DNA from: Thiobacillus denitrificans
Lineage (GTDB): Bacteria; Pseudomonadota; Gammaproteobacteria; Burkholderiales; Thiobacillaceae
Direction of reading: 5' to 3'
Length of the DNA stretch: 64,000 bases
Assembly: GCF_001530125.1 (NCBI RefSeq)
Contig: NZ_LDUG01000033.1
Coordinates: 42,143-106,142, forward strand
Made by a program: the position numbers and the translations under genes. Below the pieces are notes generated by a model that made no database searches, was not told the origin of the DNA, and worked only from the letters and a program-made list of their open reading frames with translations. Shown here piece after piece: positions 1 to 9,476 of the stretch (the first letter of the stretch is position 1; each line of letters begins with the position of its first letter).

Positions 1-2
1 AG

Positions 3-614
3 ACCATGATTGGCGGCGTTCGGCCTGGGAAGCGCGGACGCGGGGCTGCTGGCAAGGCTCTCGTCGCAGTGGCGGTTGAACAGATGCAGCCAAAAGGATT
101 CGGTCGGTGCCGGATTCAAGTCATCCCCAACGCCGAAACAGGCGCTCTGCGATCCTTTCTCCTGGCTCATGTTGAGCCCGGCTCCACGATCCATACTGAC
201 GGACTGGCATCCTATCCGGGAGCAGCCGGGACCGATTACGCCCACCAAAGTACCTCCATCAAGGGTTCCGGCAAAGACGCGCACGAAGTGCTCCCGGGAG
301 TGCACCGAGTCGCCGCTCTCGTAAAAAGGTGGCTGATGGGCACCCATCAAGGGTCGATTGGCGCCGACCACTTGCAGGCCTACCTGAATGAATTCGCCTT
401 CCGTTTTAACCGCAGAGGATCGCGCGCCAGGGGAATGCTCTTCTACCGGCTTCTTCAGCAGTCGGTTGCTATGCACCCAATGTCCTTTCGCGATCTCGTG
501 GCCAACCCAAAACCAAGGAAGGCGGGGCAAGACCGGCCCGCACCGCCTGGCGTGCGCCGCACAGCACCATCGTCGCTATATGTGCCAACCCCGTCAAATC
601 CTTGGCGTAGCTAG
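3..614 (+). CDS. IS1595-family (ISXO2-like) transposase, 5' end outside window
   Basis: The visible 203 codons match the catalytic half of IS1595-type DDE transposases. They show the IGGVRPGKRGRG block at the window edge, HVEPGS..HTDG around a catalytic aspartate, LPGVHRVAALVKRWLMGTHQG, and FRFNRR..RGMLFYRLL near the end. The reading frame is open to the window start, so the N-terminal zinc-ribbon half lies outside. The last 50 or so residues, rich in Pro and Arg, do not look like the family and may be read-through past the original end. It moves DNA by cut or copy and paste. Whether the element is intact cannot be judged here, and I found no terminal inverted repeat on the right side. Confidence 0.8.
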   Translation, partial: TMIGGVRPGKRGRGAAGKALVAVAVEQMQPKGFGRCRIQVIPNAETGALRSFLLAHVEPGSTIHTDGLASYPGAAGTDYAHQSTSIKGSGKDAHEVLPGVHRVAALVKRWLMGTHQGSIGADHLQAYLNEFAFRFNRRGSRARGMLFYRLLQQSVAMHPMSFRDLVANPKPRKAGQDRPAPPGVRRTAPSSLYVPTPSNPWRS

Positions 615-637
615 ATCGCCGCATTTGTATGGATACC

Positions 638-788
638 CCATTTCTTCAATGCGCGCCCATTCCCGGGTGTGGATCAACTTCGTCAGCCGGGGTGTCAGTC
701 CTTCAATTTCCCGACCCAGGCTAGGGATCAGTTCTTCCTGTACCACAGACCAACGTTGCAGCAGTCCAGCGCGTTGTGTAGCATCCAT
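638..788 (-). pseudogene. N-terminal remnant of an IS4/IS1182-like transposase
   Basis: An open frame begins at 788 on the minus strand. Its first 50 or so residues, including LLQRWSVVQEELIP and LTPRLTKLIHTREWARIEE, resemble from memory the N-terminus of a large DDE transposase group that starts with a similar helix-rich segment. The resemblance stops near base 638, and the frame ends at 594 without any catalytic domain. It is therefore a scrap, probably left when other insertion sequences, such as the IS1595-type element next to it, landed here. The family name is recalled rather than searched. Confidence 0.45.
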
Positions 789-1106
789 TTCGGGCGTCCG
801 ATGGTTGTCTCAACAGCCCCCATCTTGCCAGCAATGGCGGCGCCCAACCCCGCTTCTCACAACAATAATTCAGTAAGGATGGCGGGTTTTGCAACTACCT
901 CAGCTGACAAACAGTCCAGCAGCGGCATGCGACTGTAGACAGGGAGGTTGATCGCCCCGACATACCCATAAATCAGGCATCCATATTTCTGTAACCTGAT
1001 TTACGCAATATGTTGTTCTTTATTGCAGCTTTGCCCAGTTGATGCTGCTCGAAGATGGTCATGGATCAGCACCATTAAGCCGGGATATTCATAAGGAGAC
1101 TCAACC
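789..1106. other. Intergenic DNA between IS debris and the secretion operon
   Basis: About 320 bases hold no recognisable gene. The stretch must contain the promoter of the downstream secretion operon. The only clear signal is an AAGGAG ribosome-binding site at 1093-1098, nine bases before the GTG start at 1107. Confidence 0.6.
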
Positions 1107-1541
1107 GTGTTATCCACAAAACGGGTTGTCAGCATCCGTCGCCATGGCGGTTTCACCCTGCTTGAACTGCTGGTGGTGCTGGTCATTCTGGGTTTGCTGG
1201 CGGGCTATGTGGCACCCAAATATTTTTCCCAGATCGGCAAGTCGGAAGTGAAGACGGCCCAGGCGCAGATCGGGGCGCTGGAAAAGGCGCTCGACCAGTA
1301 CCGCATCGATACCAGACGTTACCCCAGCACCGAACAGGGGCTGGCGGCGTTGAACGCCAGGCCGGCCGACGAGGCGCGCTGGGACGGTCCCTATCTGAGA
1401 AAAGCGGTGCCAAACGATCCCTGGGGCAAGCCGTACCAATACCGCATGCCGGGCGAACATAGCGAGGTGGATATCTTTTCCTTCGGCCGCGATGGCGCGC
1501 CCGGCGGCAGCGGCGACGGCGCCGATATCGGCAACTGGTAA
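1107..1541 (+). CDS. gspG: GspG, major pseudopilin of a type II secretion system
   Basis: This is the main subunit of the periplasmic pseudopilus that pushes substrates through the secretin. The 144-residue protein has a short basic leader ending in Gly, then FTLLE with the glutamate at mature position 5, then a long hydrophobic helix (about residues 16-37). That is the substrate pattern of a prepilin peptidase. The C-terminal half has the typical GspG calcium-loop region (YPSTEQGL, DPWGKPYQY, SFGRDG). The start is GTG, supported by AAGGAG upstream; earlier frames lack such a site. It is the first gene of the operon and its stop overlaps the gspF start by one base. Confidence 0.95.
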   Translation: MLSTKRVVSIRRHGGFTLLELLVVLVILGLLAGYVAPKYFSQIGKSEVKTAQAQIGALEKALDQYRIDTRRYPSTEQGLAALNARPADEARWDGPYLRKAVPNDPWGKPYQYRMPGEHSEVDIFSFGRDGAPGGSGDGADIGNW

Positions 1542-2725
1542 TGCGCTATCGGGTAAAAGCCTTGCGTCCAGGCGCCGGCGTGACAGCGCTGACGGTTGAA
1601 GCGCTCGACGAAGCAGAGGCCACCGCACGGCTGCAACACGAAGGCGCGCAGGTGCTGTCCATCGTCGCCGAGCGCGGCAACTGGCTGGCAACGCGGCGCG
1701 CGCGCTTTCCGCTGCTGCTGTTCACCCAGGAACTGATCGCGCTGCTGGACGCCGGGCTGACCTTGACCGAAGTGCTGGAAACGCTGACCGAAAAGGAGAG
1801 TCGGCCTGAGTCGCGCCAGCTGATCGAACGCCTGCTTGCCACCATGCGCGAAGGGCGGCCATTTTCGGCGGCACTGGCGGCACAGGCCGAAACCTTTCCC
1901 CCGCTCTATGCCGCCACGGTGCGTGCGGCGGAAAACACCGGTGATCTGTCGCCTGCGCTGGCCCGCTACGTCGGTTATCAAAACCAGATCGACACGGTGA
2001 AAAAGAAAGTGCTGTCGGCGTCGATTTACCCCTTGCTCCTGATCAGTGTCGGCACGCTGGTGATCGGCTTTCTGCTCGGTTATGTGGTGCCGCGCTTTGC
2101 CACGGTATACGCCGACTCAGGTCGCGACCTGCCATGGATGTCACAGATGTTGCTGGCCTGGGGCGAGGCGGTCGAAGCGCACGGCGTCTGGATCGCGCTG
2201 GGGGTGGCGGGTGCCCTCGCCAGCCTCATCCTGGCGCTGGCGCAGCCTGCCACCCGCGCGGCGCTTACCCGGCTGGCCTGGCGCACGCCGGCGATCGGCG
2301 AGCACCTGCGTACCTTCGAACTGGCCCGTTTTTACCGCAGCCTCGGCATGCTGCTGGTCGGCGGCATTCCGATCGTTCCGGCGCTCGGTATGGTGTCGGG
2401 CCTGCTGTCCGCCCATCTGCGCAGCGGCGCGGCGACGGCAATGGACGCGATGCGGCGCGGCGAAACCATCTCGGCCGCATTCGCCCACGGCGAACTGACC
2501 ACGCCGGTGGCCGCGCGGCTGCTGCGAGTCGGCGAAAAAAGCGGCCGTATGGGTGAAATGATGGAGCGCATCGCCATCTTCCACGACGAGGAAATGGCGC
2601 GCTGGGTGGACTGGTTCATCCGCCTGTTCGAGCCGCTCTTGATGGTGTTCATCGGCCTGACCATCGGCCTCATCGTGGTGCTGCTCTATATGCCGATTTT
2701 CGAACTGGCGGGATCGATCCAGTGA
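1541..2725 (+). CDS. gspF: GspF, inner-membrane platform protein of the type II secretion system
   Basis: GspF/PilC-type polytopic protein that anchors the assembly ATPase and probably turns during pseudopilus growth. The 394 residues hold two repeats of the T2SSF domain (about 60-185 and 260-385), with membrane helices near 160-185, 210-230 and 360-385. FTQELIALLDAGLTL in the first repeat and FYRSLGMLLVGGIPI in the second are typical. It overlaps gspG by one base and gspE by four, which implies translational coupling. The length is normal for the family. Confidence 0.95.
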   Translation: MRYRVKALRPGAGVTALTVEALDEAEATARLQHEGAQVLSIVAERGNWLATRRARFPLLLFTQELIALLDAGLTLTEVLETLTEKESRPESRQLIERLLATMREGRPFSAALAAQAETFPPLYAATVRAAENTGDLSPALARYVGYQNQIDTVKKKVLSASIYPLLLISVGTLVIGFLLGYVVPRFATVYADSGRDLPWMSQMLLAWGEAVEAHGVWIALGVAGALASLILALAQPATRAALTRLAWRTPAIGEHLRTFELARFYRSLGMLLVGGIPIVPALGMVSGLLSAHLRSGAATAMDAMRRGETISAAFAHGELTTPVAARLLRVGEKSGRMGEMMERIAIFHDEEMARWVDWFIRLFEPLLMVFIGLTIGLIVVLLYMPIFELAGSIQ

Positions 2726-4398
2726 ACGCACCGCAACCCGAGCTAAACGCCGAAACCCTTGCCAAGCTGCGTCAGGAATCGCGCGCCGCTGGCCAGCCCT
2801 TCATGCTGCGGGTGCAGGAACAGTTCGGCCTCGACGCCGATGCCACGCTGCATATGTTGGCCGCACACAGCCACCAGCCGGCCTTCGACATGGGCGCGCT
2901 GAATGCGCTGACGGTCGACTTCAGCCAGCTGAATTTCAACGAGGCCGCACGACGGCATTGTCTGGCCGCGCGCGACGCCGATGCGCAACTGTGGCTGCTG
3001 CTGACCGACCCGTGGGACAGCGCCGGCCGCGCCTATGCCGCGCATGTGCTGGGCGTGCCGTTCAAGACCGGCCTGGCACACCCTGCCGATCTGGCTGCCC
3101 TGCTGGCGCGCCACGAAGAAGGCCTGCGCGCAATGGAAGGCGTGGGCGACAGCGGCGCGCTGTCGGTGCGGGATTCGGGCGCCGAGGCGCTGTCGTTTGC
3201 CAGTATCGCCGAGGACACCAGCCCGGTGGTGCGACTGGTCCGCTCGACGCTGTACGACGCCCTGAAAGCCGGCGCCTCCGACATCCACCTGGAAACCGAT
3301 CCGCGCGGACTGACGGTGAAATACCGCATCGACGGCGTGCTCTCGCACATTGCCCACGCGCCGGGAATGGAGGTGGCCGAACAGGCGGTGTCGCGCATCA
3401 AGGTGATGGCCGAACTCGACATCGCCGAGCGCCGGGTGCCGCAGGACGGCCGCTTCAAGGTGGCGATCCAGGGCCGCGAAGTCGACGTGCGCGTGTCGGT
3501 CATGCCGAGCGTGTTCGGCGAGGACGCGGTGCTGCGCATTTTGGACCGGCAGGCGCTGTCGGATGAACTCTCCGGCCTCACGCTGGAAGGCCTGGGCTAC
3601 GCCGGAACGACGCTGGCGCGCATCCGCAAGCTGGCGGCCGAACCCTACGGGATGCTGCTGGTGACCGGGCCGACCGGTTCCGGCAAGACCACCACGCTGT
3701 ACGCGGCGATTTCCGAAATCAACCACGGCCGCGACAAGATCATCACCATCGAAGACCCGGTCGAATACCAGCTGCCCGGCGTGCTGCAGATTCCGGTCAA
3801 CGAGAAAAAAGGACTGACCTTCGCGCGCGGCCTGCGCTCCATTCTGCGCCATGACCCCGACAAGATCATGGTCGGCGAAATCCGCGACGCCGACACCGCG
3901 CAGATCGCGGTGCAGTCTGCGCTCACCGGGCACCTGGTATTCACCACGGTGCATGCCAACAACGTGTTCGACGTCATCGGCCGCTTTATGCACATGGGGG
4001 TCGATCCCTACAGCTTCGTCTCGGCGCTCAACGGCATCGTCGCGCAGCGTCTGCTGCGGATAAATTGCCCGCATTGCGCCGCGCCCAATGTGCCATCGGC
4101 TGAAATCATGGAGCTGTCAGGATTGACTACCGAAAAAACCCATGATTTCACATTTCGCCAGGGCAGTGGTTGCGGCCATTGCCGCGGCAGCGGCTACAAA
4201 GGCCGCCGTGCGATCGCCGAAATCCTGCTGCTCACCGACGAGCTGCGCGAACTGATCGTGGCCCGCGCGCCGATCGGCCAGATCAAGGAAGCCGCCGCCC
4301 GCGGCGGCACCCGAAGCCTGCGCGAGGCCGCGCTCGCGCTGGTGAAGTCGGGCGACACCACGCTGGAAGAAATCAACCGTGTCACGCTGGTCGGCTGA
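2722..4398 (+). CDS. gspE: GspE, secretion assembly ATPase
   Basis: Cytoplasmic hexameric ATPase that powers pseudopilus assembly through GspF. The 558-residue protein begins at a GTG overlapping the gspF stop. The N-terminal 150 residues form the MshEN-type region that binds the GspL/PilM partner. The Walker A loop GPTGSGKTT lies at about 316-324, the Asp box and Walker B around LRHDPDKIMVGEIRD at about 374-388, and a His box (LTGHLVFTTVHANN) follows. Two CxxC pairs (CPHC and CGHC, about 449-490) form the zinc-binding C-domain seen in GspE and PilB. Confidence 0.95.
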   Translation: MNAPQPELNAETLAKLRQESRAAGQPFMLRVQEQFGLDADATLHMLAAHSHQPAFDMGALNALTVDFSQLNFNEAARRHCLAARDADAQLWLLLTDPWDSAGRAYAAHVLGVPFKTGLAHPADLAALLARHEEGLRAMEGVGDSGALSVRDSGAEALSFASIAEDTSPVVRLVRSTLYDALKAGASDIHLETDPRGLTVKYRIDGVLSHIAHAPGMEVAEQAVSRIKVMAELDIAERRVPQDGRFKVAIQGREVDVRVSVMPSVFGEDAVLRILDRQALSDELSGLTLEGLGYAGTTLARIRKLAAEPYGMLLVTGPTGSGKTTTLYAAISEINHGRDKIITIEDPVEYQLPGVLQIPVNEKKGLTFARGLRSILRHDPDKIMVGEIRDADTAQIAVQSALTGHLVFTTVHANNVFDVIGRFMHMGVDPYSFVSALNGIVAQRLLRINCPHCAAPNVPSAEIMELSGLTTEKTHDFTFRQGSGCGHCRGSGYKGRRAIAEILLLTDELRELIVARAPIGQIKEAAARGGTRSLREAALALVKSGDTTLEEINRVTLVG

Positions 4399-5137
4399 AA
4401 CGCTGCGCATCGCGCTCGCCCCCGGCGAAGCGGCCTTGCTGCATCCGCGCGGCACGCGCGTGCTGACCACGCATGAACGCAGCGCGACGAGCCTGCTGCC
4501 GCTGCTGGACGAGGCGCTTGCCGATCCAGCCTGGCATGGCCGCCGGGTCGAAGTGGTGCTGTCGCAGCACTTCGTGCGCCACGTGCTGACGCCGGCGCCC
4601 GGCAAGGCCTTGCGCCGGAACGAGGAAGCGGCGCTGGTGGCCGCCAGCCTGCGCGAGATATACGGCGACGAAGCGGCCCATTGGCGGGTTCAGGTGCACA
4701 GCCAGCCGCCGCAATACGGCCTGCTCGGCGCGACAGTGGACGAATCCTTCGCGCAGCAGCTGGACGCGCTGCTGGCCCGTCACGGCTTTCGCGACGTGGC
4801 CATCCGCCCGCTTGCCAGCGTTGCCGCGCATCATCTGCCGAAACGGTTTCAGGGCTGGTGGGTGCTCGCCGAGCCGGGCTGGCTGAGCCTGTTCGGCGGG
4901 GCAAATGGCGTCTGGCAGCATCTCGCCGGCCAGCCGGTCGACGCCGACTGGGCCGCGGCGCTACCCGAACTGATCGAGCGTGAGACCGCCTGGGCACCGC
5001 TGCCCGCGATGCCCACGGTGTGGATTCAGGCGCTCGGCGTCGGCTCGGTTTCAACGCCGGACTCCGTCAACGCGCGCTGGCAGGTGCTGCCGCACGATAG
5101 TCAGGTTCGTGGCGCACTGGCGCTGGCAGGAATATAA
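4379..5137 (+). CDS. PilM/GspL-like cytoplasmic assembly protein
   Basis: Likely the actin-fold cytoplasmic partner of the assembly ATPase, comparable to PilM or the cytoplasmic part of GspL. This rests mainly on position: it lies between the ATPase and a PilN-like protein. The 252 residues have no membrane segment. EVVLSQHFVRHVL and LREIYGDEAAHWRV resemble segments found in GspL/PilM-like proteins of betaproteobacteria. The GTG start overlaps the end of gspE by 20 bases, and the first residues fit only this frame. Sequence similarity is weak, so the family name is a contextual call. Confidence 0.7.
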   Translation: MSRWSAETLRIALAPGEAALLHPRGTRVLTTHERSATSLLPLLDEALADPAWHGRRVEVVLSQHFVRHVLTPAPGKALRRNEEAALVAASLREIYGDEAAHWRVQVHSQPPQYGLLGATVDESFAQQLDALLARHGFRDVAIRPLASVAAHHLPKRFQGWWVLAEPGWLSLFGGANGVWQHLAGQPVDADWAAALPELIERETAWAPLPAMPTVWIQALGVGSVSTPDSVNARWQVLPHDSQVRGALALAGI

Positions 5138-5139
5138 CA

Positions 5140-5655
5140 ATGGCGCGCCTCGATTTCGATTTCCATGCGCGCCCGGCGCGCTCCGGCAAGCTGGGCATCG
5201 CGCTGGCGCTGGCCGGCGTGGCGGCCCTGGTCTGGGCCTGGAGCAATCTGCAGGCGGCACGCACAACCGAAGCCGGTCTGGCGCTGCAGATTGCCGCCAT
5301 CGAGCAGGCCCGTCCGCGCCCTGCTGCCAAGCCCGCCTCACCCACCGATCATGCAGCGCAAACCACACAGACGCGTATCGCGGCGCAGCTCGCCTATTCA
5401 TGGCAGCCCGCCTTCGACGCGCTGGCCGCCGCGCGCAGCAGCAAGATCGCGCTGGTGTCGCTCGATGCGGTGCAGGCCAAGTCGCAAATAAAACTGGTGG
5501 CAGAAGCGCGGCAACTGGCGGATGCCGTCGCATTCATCGAAGTCCTGCAGCAGCAGCCGGGGATCAGACGCGCCGCGCTCACCCAGCACGAGGAGCAGGC
5601 GGACGACGCGCAAAAACCGGTGCGCGTCCACATCCTGCTGGAGTTGGATACATGA
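5140..5655 (+). CDS. PilN-like inner-membrane assembly protein
   Basis: The bitopic protein of 171 residues has a basic cytoplasmic start, one membrane helix at about 17-37, an Ala-rich coiled region, and a small periplasmic ferredoxin-like domain (KIALVSLDAVQAKSQIKLVAEA, AVAFIEVLQQQPGI). This layout matches PilN, which pairs with PilM in the cytoplasm and with PilO in the periplasm. It starts two bases after the PilM-like gene and its stop overlaps the next gene by four bases. Its role in aligning the pseudopilus motor is inferred from those families. Confidence 0.75.
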   Translation: MARLDFDFHARPARSGKLGIALALAGVAALVWAWSNLQAARTTEAGLALQIAAIEQARPRPAAKPASPTDHAAQTTQTRIAAQLAYSWQPAFDALAAARSSKIALVSLDAVQAKSQIKLVAEARQLADAVAFIEVLQQQPGIRRAALTQHEEQADDAQKPVRVHILLELDT

Positions 5656-6182
5656 ACACGCTGCGCTGGCATCTGCATCAATGGGTACGACGTCTGGGGC
5701 GCAGCGGGCTGGTGGGGCTGGGTTTGCTGACGGCTGCGCTGCTGCTGCAGGTGATCCAGGTCGAGTCCTCGCAGCAGGCAGTCATCGCACAGCATGAAAA
5801 GTTGACCGCGCTGCGCCTAGCCGCCGTCACGCATGACGCCGATCCTGTGCCGGCTCCGCTCAACCCGCTGGCCATGTTGCCGCCAACAGGCGAAGCCTCG
5901 CAACGCATCGGCGAACTGGAACAGCTGGCGCATGCACACGGCATAAGCTTGCCGCGCGGGCAATACAGCGTATCGCCGCTGGCGGGCACGACGCATGCGC
6001 GCTGGCAGCTGGTGCTGCCGATCGAGGCACCCTACCCGGCCTTGCATGCCTTTCTGGCTGCTGCGCTGGAGCGCCTGCCCAACCTGACGCTGGACGAACT
6101 GAAGCTCAAGCGCGAACGCATCGAGACAAGCGAACTGCAGGCCGAACTACGTTTGAGCCTGTTTGTGGAGACCGCTCCATGA
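5652..6182 (+). CDS. PilO/GspM-like inner-membrane assembly protein
   Basis: A 176-residue protein with one membrane helix (about 18-36), a short coiled coil and a periplasmic domain of the PilO type (WQLVLPIEAPYPALHAFLAAAL, LPNLTLDELKLKRE). The ATG at 5652 overlaps the PilN-like stop (ATGA). A longer reading frame opens at 4980 but is a shadow of upstream genes. With the PilN-like partner it should form the periplasmic collar joining the cytoplasmic motor to the secretin. The family call is by architecture and gene order. Confidence 0.75.
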   Translation: MNTLRWHLHQWVRRLGRSGLVGLGLLTAALLLQVIQVESSQQAVIAQHEKLTALRLAAVTHDADPVPAPLNPLAMLPPTGEASQRIGELEQLAHAHGISLPRGQYSVSPLAGTTHARWQLVLPIEAPYPALHAFLAAALERLPNLTLDELKLKRERIETSELQAELRLSLFVETAP

Positions 6183-6685
6183 CTAAAAAACAGCGGCGCT
6201 CGGTATTGTTCATCGCACTGGCGGGCGTCGTCGCGTGGTCGGCCTGGCTGGCATTCAACAAACCGGCGAGCGATGCGAATACCGATCTGGTCGAAGTGGC
6301 TGCGCCGGCGGCGCGCACAAACCCTCCAACCGCCGCAGTCGCCATTGCCCCGATTAAATCGCAGGCAGCCGCGCCGCGGCTGGCACTTTCCCGCGCCAAC
6401 CTGTTCCCCGAGCAGACCTGGTTCGTTGCGCCGCCCCCGCCTCCTGCGACCCCCTATGTGCCGCCGCCTCCGCCGCAGGCGCCTGCATTGCCGTTCAGCT
6501 ACATGGGACGCTGGCAGGAAGCCGACCAGACCACGTATTACCTGGCGCGCGGCATCCTGCCGGTCAGCGTGCGCGCAGGCCAGGTGCTCGACGGCGTGTG
6601 GCGGCTGGAGCCGGTGACCGGCGGCCAGTTGAATTTCACTTACCTACCGCTGGACCAGACGCGCAGCCTGCGCACAGGAGATTGA
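6179..6685 (+). CDS. PilP/GspC-like connector protein
   Basis: This 168-residue protein has an N-terminal membrane anchor (about 8-26), a long Ala/Pro-rich linker with two proline runs (about 83-102) and a small C-terminal beta domain (FSYMGRWQEADQTTYYLARG...LEPVTGGQLNFTYLPLDQ). The beta domain resembles the homology-region domain of PilP and GspC, which touches the secretin N-terminal domains. The start overlaps the previous stop by four bases, and the secretin gene starts one base after its stop. A lipobox is absent, so it is anchored by a helix like GspC rather than lipidated like PilP. Confidence 0.7.
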   Translation: MTKKQRRSVLFIALAGVVAWSAWLAFNKPASDANTDLVEVAAPAARTNPPTAAVAIAPIKSQAAAPRLALSRANLFPEQTWFVAPPPPPATPYVPPPPPQAPALPFSYMGRWQEADQTTYYLARGILPVSVRAGQVLDGVWRLEPVTGGQLNFTYLPLDQTRSLRTGD

Positions 6686-6686
6686 G

Positions 6687-8603
6687 TTGCAGCCTACCCG
6701 CCATTCCATTTTGACCACCGCGCTGCTCGCCCTGAGTCTGGCCGGCTGCGCCAGCACCGGCCTCAACGAAGGGCGCGAACTGATCGCCGCCGGGCAGACC
6801 GAAGCCGGCATCGCCCGTCTGCGCACGAGCCTGGCCGAGGAACCCGACAACATCGAGATCAAGGCCTATTACCACACGCAGCGCGAGCGATTGACCAGCA
6901 ATCTGTTGACCCAGGCGCAGCAGGATCTGGACGCAAGCCGCTTCGATGCTGCCGAAGTCACGCTGCGAAAGGCACTGGTACTGCATCCCGAGAATCCACG
7001 TGCAGGCATGCTCCTGTCCAACCTCGTCACGGCGCGCCAGCACGAGCAAACTTTGCAAACGGCGAACCAGGCATTGGCATCCCACCCGGCCGAATCCGAA
7101 CAGGCTGCGCGCCTGATCCTGGCGCAGGCGCCCGGTCATGCCGGTGCGCTGGCACTGCTGCAGCAGATCCAGGCGGCGCGCACAGCAGACGAACTCAACC
7201 CCCGCGAACTGGGCGCGGCCTACCGCAAGCCCATCACCCTGGAATTTCGAGATGCCACGCTGCGCAATGTGTTCGACATGATTGCGCGGCAGTCGGGCAT
7301 CAATTTCATCTTCGACAAGGACGTGCGACTGGACACCAAGGCTACGCTGTTCGCGCGCAACACGCCGATCGTTGATGCGGTGGACATGCTGCTGATGACC
7401 GGGCAGTTGTCGAAAAAGGTGGTCAACGCCAACACCCTGCTGATCTATCCTGACCTGCCGCAAAAGCAGAAGCAGTATCAGGAACTGCTGGTGAAAAGCT
7501 TTTATCTCGGCAATGCAGACGCCAAGTCGACCATGGCGATGCTGCGCACCCTGATCAAGGCCAGAGATTTATACGTGGACGAGCGGCTGAACCTGCTGGT
7601 GATGCGCGACACGCCCGAAGCCATCCGCCTGGCGGAGAAGATCATCGCGGTGCAGGACCTGGCCGAGCCGGAAGTGATGCTGGATGTTGAGGTGCTCGAA
7701 GTCAAACGCGGGCGGCTGCTCGATCTGGGAATACAGTACCCCAACCAGTTTTCGTTGCTGAATTTACCACCCGCGACCACTTCAACCATTGGCCAGGGGG
7801 GCGTTGTCACCAACACCACACCTCCTGCTTCGGTGCTGACCGTCGAGAGTTTAAAAAACATCGCCGCAAGCCAGATTGCCATCAGCCCCGTGCCCACGGT
7901 GAATTTCCGCAAGGACGACAGCGACGTCAACATTCTGGCCAACCCGCGTATCCGGGTGAAGAACCGCGAAAAGGCCAAGATCCACATCGGCGACAAGGTG
8001 CCGGTCATCACCTCCAACACCACGGCGACCGGCGTGATTTCGGAATCGGTGTCGTATCTGGACGTGGGACTCAAGCTCGACGTCGAGCCCAGCGTGCTGA
8101 TGCGCGATGACGTGCAGATCAAGGTCGGCCTGGAAGTCTCCAATATCGTGCGCGAAATCCGCAGCAACAGCGGCACGCTGACCTACCAGATCGGCACCCG
8201 CAATGCCAGCACCACGCTGCGCCTGAAGGACGGCGAAACCCAGGTGCTGGCCGGCCTTATTTCGGACGAGGACCGCAGCACCGCCAGCCGCATTCCCGGA
8301 CTGGGCGACCTGCCACTCCTGGGCCGGCTGTTCTCCAACCAGCGCGACGAACGCAGCAAGACCGAAATCGTGCTGTTGATCACGCCGCGCGTACTACGCA
8401 GCGACGCCACCCGCCAGCCGGCGCTGACCGAATTCCGCGGCGGCACCGAAAACGCCATCGGCGGCGGCTTGGTTCCCGCGCCCTTTGTGGTCGGGACGGA
8501 ACTGGTTCTGCCGTCGCAGCTCGTTCAGCCCGACGGCATCCCGGTGACGCCGCCGCTGCTGCCCGCCCCCCAGACGCCCCCGCCCACGGACACGCCTGAC
8601 TGA
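6687..8603 (+). CDS. gspD: GspD-type secretin, outer-membrane channel lipoprotein
   Basis: The multimeric outer-membrane gate of the secretion system. The 638 residues begin with a signal peptide ending in a lipobox (LSLAGC), then about 150 residues of TPR-like helices. The secretin N-domains start near [18 protein letters not shown], and the conserved secretin core follows ([61 protein letters not shown]). A Pro-rich tail closes the protein. The start is TTG, one base after the previous gene; no better start fits the signal peptide. A TPR module ahead of the N-domains is seen in some MshL/PilQ-like and betaproteobacterial secretins. Confidence 0.92.
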   Translation: MQPTRHSILTTALLALSLAGCASTGLNEGRELIAAGQTEAGIARLRTSLAEEPDNIEIKAYYHTQRERLTSNLLTQAQQDLDASRFDAAEVTLRKALVLHPENPRAGMLLSNLVTARQHEQTLQTANQALASHPAESEQAARLILAQAPGHAGALALLQQIQAARTADELNPRELGAAYRKPITLEFRDATLRNVFDMIARQSGINFIFDKDVRLDTKATLFARNTPIVDAVDMLLMTGQLSKKVVNANTLLIYPDLPQKQKQYQELLVKSFYLGNADAKSTMAMLRTLIKARDLYVDERLNLLVMRDTPEAIRLAEKIIAVQDLAEPEVMLDVEVLEVKRGRLLDLGIQYPNQFSLLNLPPATTSTIGQGGVVTNTTPPASVLTVESLKNIAASQIAISPVPTVNFRKDDSDVNILANPRIRVKNREKAKIHIGDKVPVITSNTTATGVISESVSYLDVGLKLDVEPSVLMRDDVQIKVGLEVSNIVREIRSNSGTLTYQIGTRNASTTLRLKDGETQVLAGLISDEDRSTASRIPGLGDLPLLGRLFSNQRDERSKTEIVLLITPRVLRSDATRQPALTEFRGGTENAIGGGLVPAPFVVGTELVLPSQLVQPDGIPVTPPLLPAPQTPPPTDTPD

Positions 8604-8605
8604 TC

Positions 8606-9091
8606 ATGCAAGCACGACGTCTTGGCGGCTTCAGCCTGATCGAGCTGGTGGTGACCCTGGCCATCCTCGCGCTGCTCGCCAGCATGGCAGTGCCGTTCGC
8701 CCAGCTGGTGCAGCAGCGTCACAAGGAAACCGAACTGCGCGAGGCGTTGCGGCAGATTCGCACCGCGCTCGACAAATACAAACAGATGGCAACGATGGAC
8801 AACGGCCCCATCACGAGAACCGAGGGCGCCAGCGGTTACCCGCCCGATCTCGATACCTTATGGAAAGGCGTGGCCGACCAGACCAAACCGGACGCGAGCA
8901 AGCTCTACTTCATCCGCCGTCTGCCGCGCGATCCGTTTTACCCCGACCCGGCCGCAGCTGCGGCCGAAACCTGGGGGCTGCGCAGCTATGCCAGCCCGCC
9001 CGATGCGCCGACACCCGGGCGCGACGTTTTCGATGTCTATTCGCTGTCGGCGAAAACCGGACTGAACGGCGTGCCGTATCGTGAATGGTGA
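8606..9091 (+). CDS. Minor pseudopilin with type IV prepilin leader
   Basis: A 161-residue protein beginning with a short basic leader, Gly at about residue 8, then FSLIE with the mature Glu5 and a hydrophobic helix (about 9-30). That is a canonical prepilin peptidase substrate. The globular part has DTLWKGV...[13 protein letters not shown] and [16 protein letters not shown], which recall the GspG fold. It begins two bases after the secretin stop and four bases before the next pseudopilin. It may act as an alternative major subunit or a tip component; which one cannot be told from sequence. Confidence 0.85.
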   Translation: MQARRLGGFSLIELVVTLAILALLASMAVPFAQLVQQRHKETELREALRQIRTALDKYKQMATMDNGPITRTEGASGYPPDLDTLWKGVADQTKPDASKLYFIRRLPRDPFYPDPAAAAAETWGLRSYASPPDAPTPGRDVFDVYSLSAKTGLNGVPYREW

Positions 9092-9095
9092 AGCC

Positions 9096-9476
9096 ATGCT
9101 GAAACAGACAAAACGCGGATTCACCCTGGTCGAACTGATGGTGGTGATGGCCATCATCGCGCTGCTGCTGGCGCTGGCGCTGCCGCGCTATTTCAATCAC
9201 CTGGAAAACTCGCGCGAAACCATTCTCAAGCAGGATCTCGCCGTCATGCGCGACGCCATCGACAAATACCATGGCGACCGCGGCCGCTACCCCGACAGCC
9301 TCGACGAACTGGTAGGTGCGCGGTATCTGCGCACGCTGCCGGTCGATCCGATCACCGAGCGCCCGGACACCTGGCAAGTGGTGGCACCGTCGGGCGACGA
9401 AGCCGGCGCGGTGTACGACATCAGGAGCGGCGCGCCCGGCACGGCGCGCGACGGCAGCGCCTATGCCGACTGGTAA
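9096..9476 (+). CDS. GspG-like pseudopilin
   Basis: A 126-residue pseudopilin. Its leader MLKQTKRG is followed by FTLVE, giving a prepilin cleavage site at Gly8 and Glu at +5, then a hydrophobic helix. The C-terminal half (AVMRDAIDKYHGDRGRYPDSLDELV, RYLRTLPVDPIT, DIRSGAPGTARDG) is GspG-like. I chose the ATG at 9096 over the GTG at 9081 because the shorter leader has the usual basic-plus-Gly form and does not overlap the previous stop. The 3' end overlaps the next gene by 14 bases. Confidence 0.85.
   Translation: MLKQTKRGFTLVELMVVMAIIALLLALALPRYFNHLENSRETILKQDLAVMRDAIDKYHGDRGRYPDSLDELVGARYLRTLPVDPITERPDTWQVVAPSGDEAGAVYDIRSGAPGTARDGSAYADW

Noticed and set aside
4980-6182. A 400-residue frame covering the PilN-like gene
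   Set aside because: Only the part from 5652 resembles a protein family; the rest is the shadow of the PilM- and PilN-like genes.
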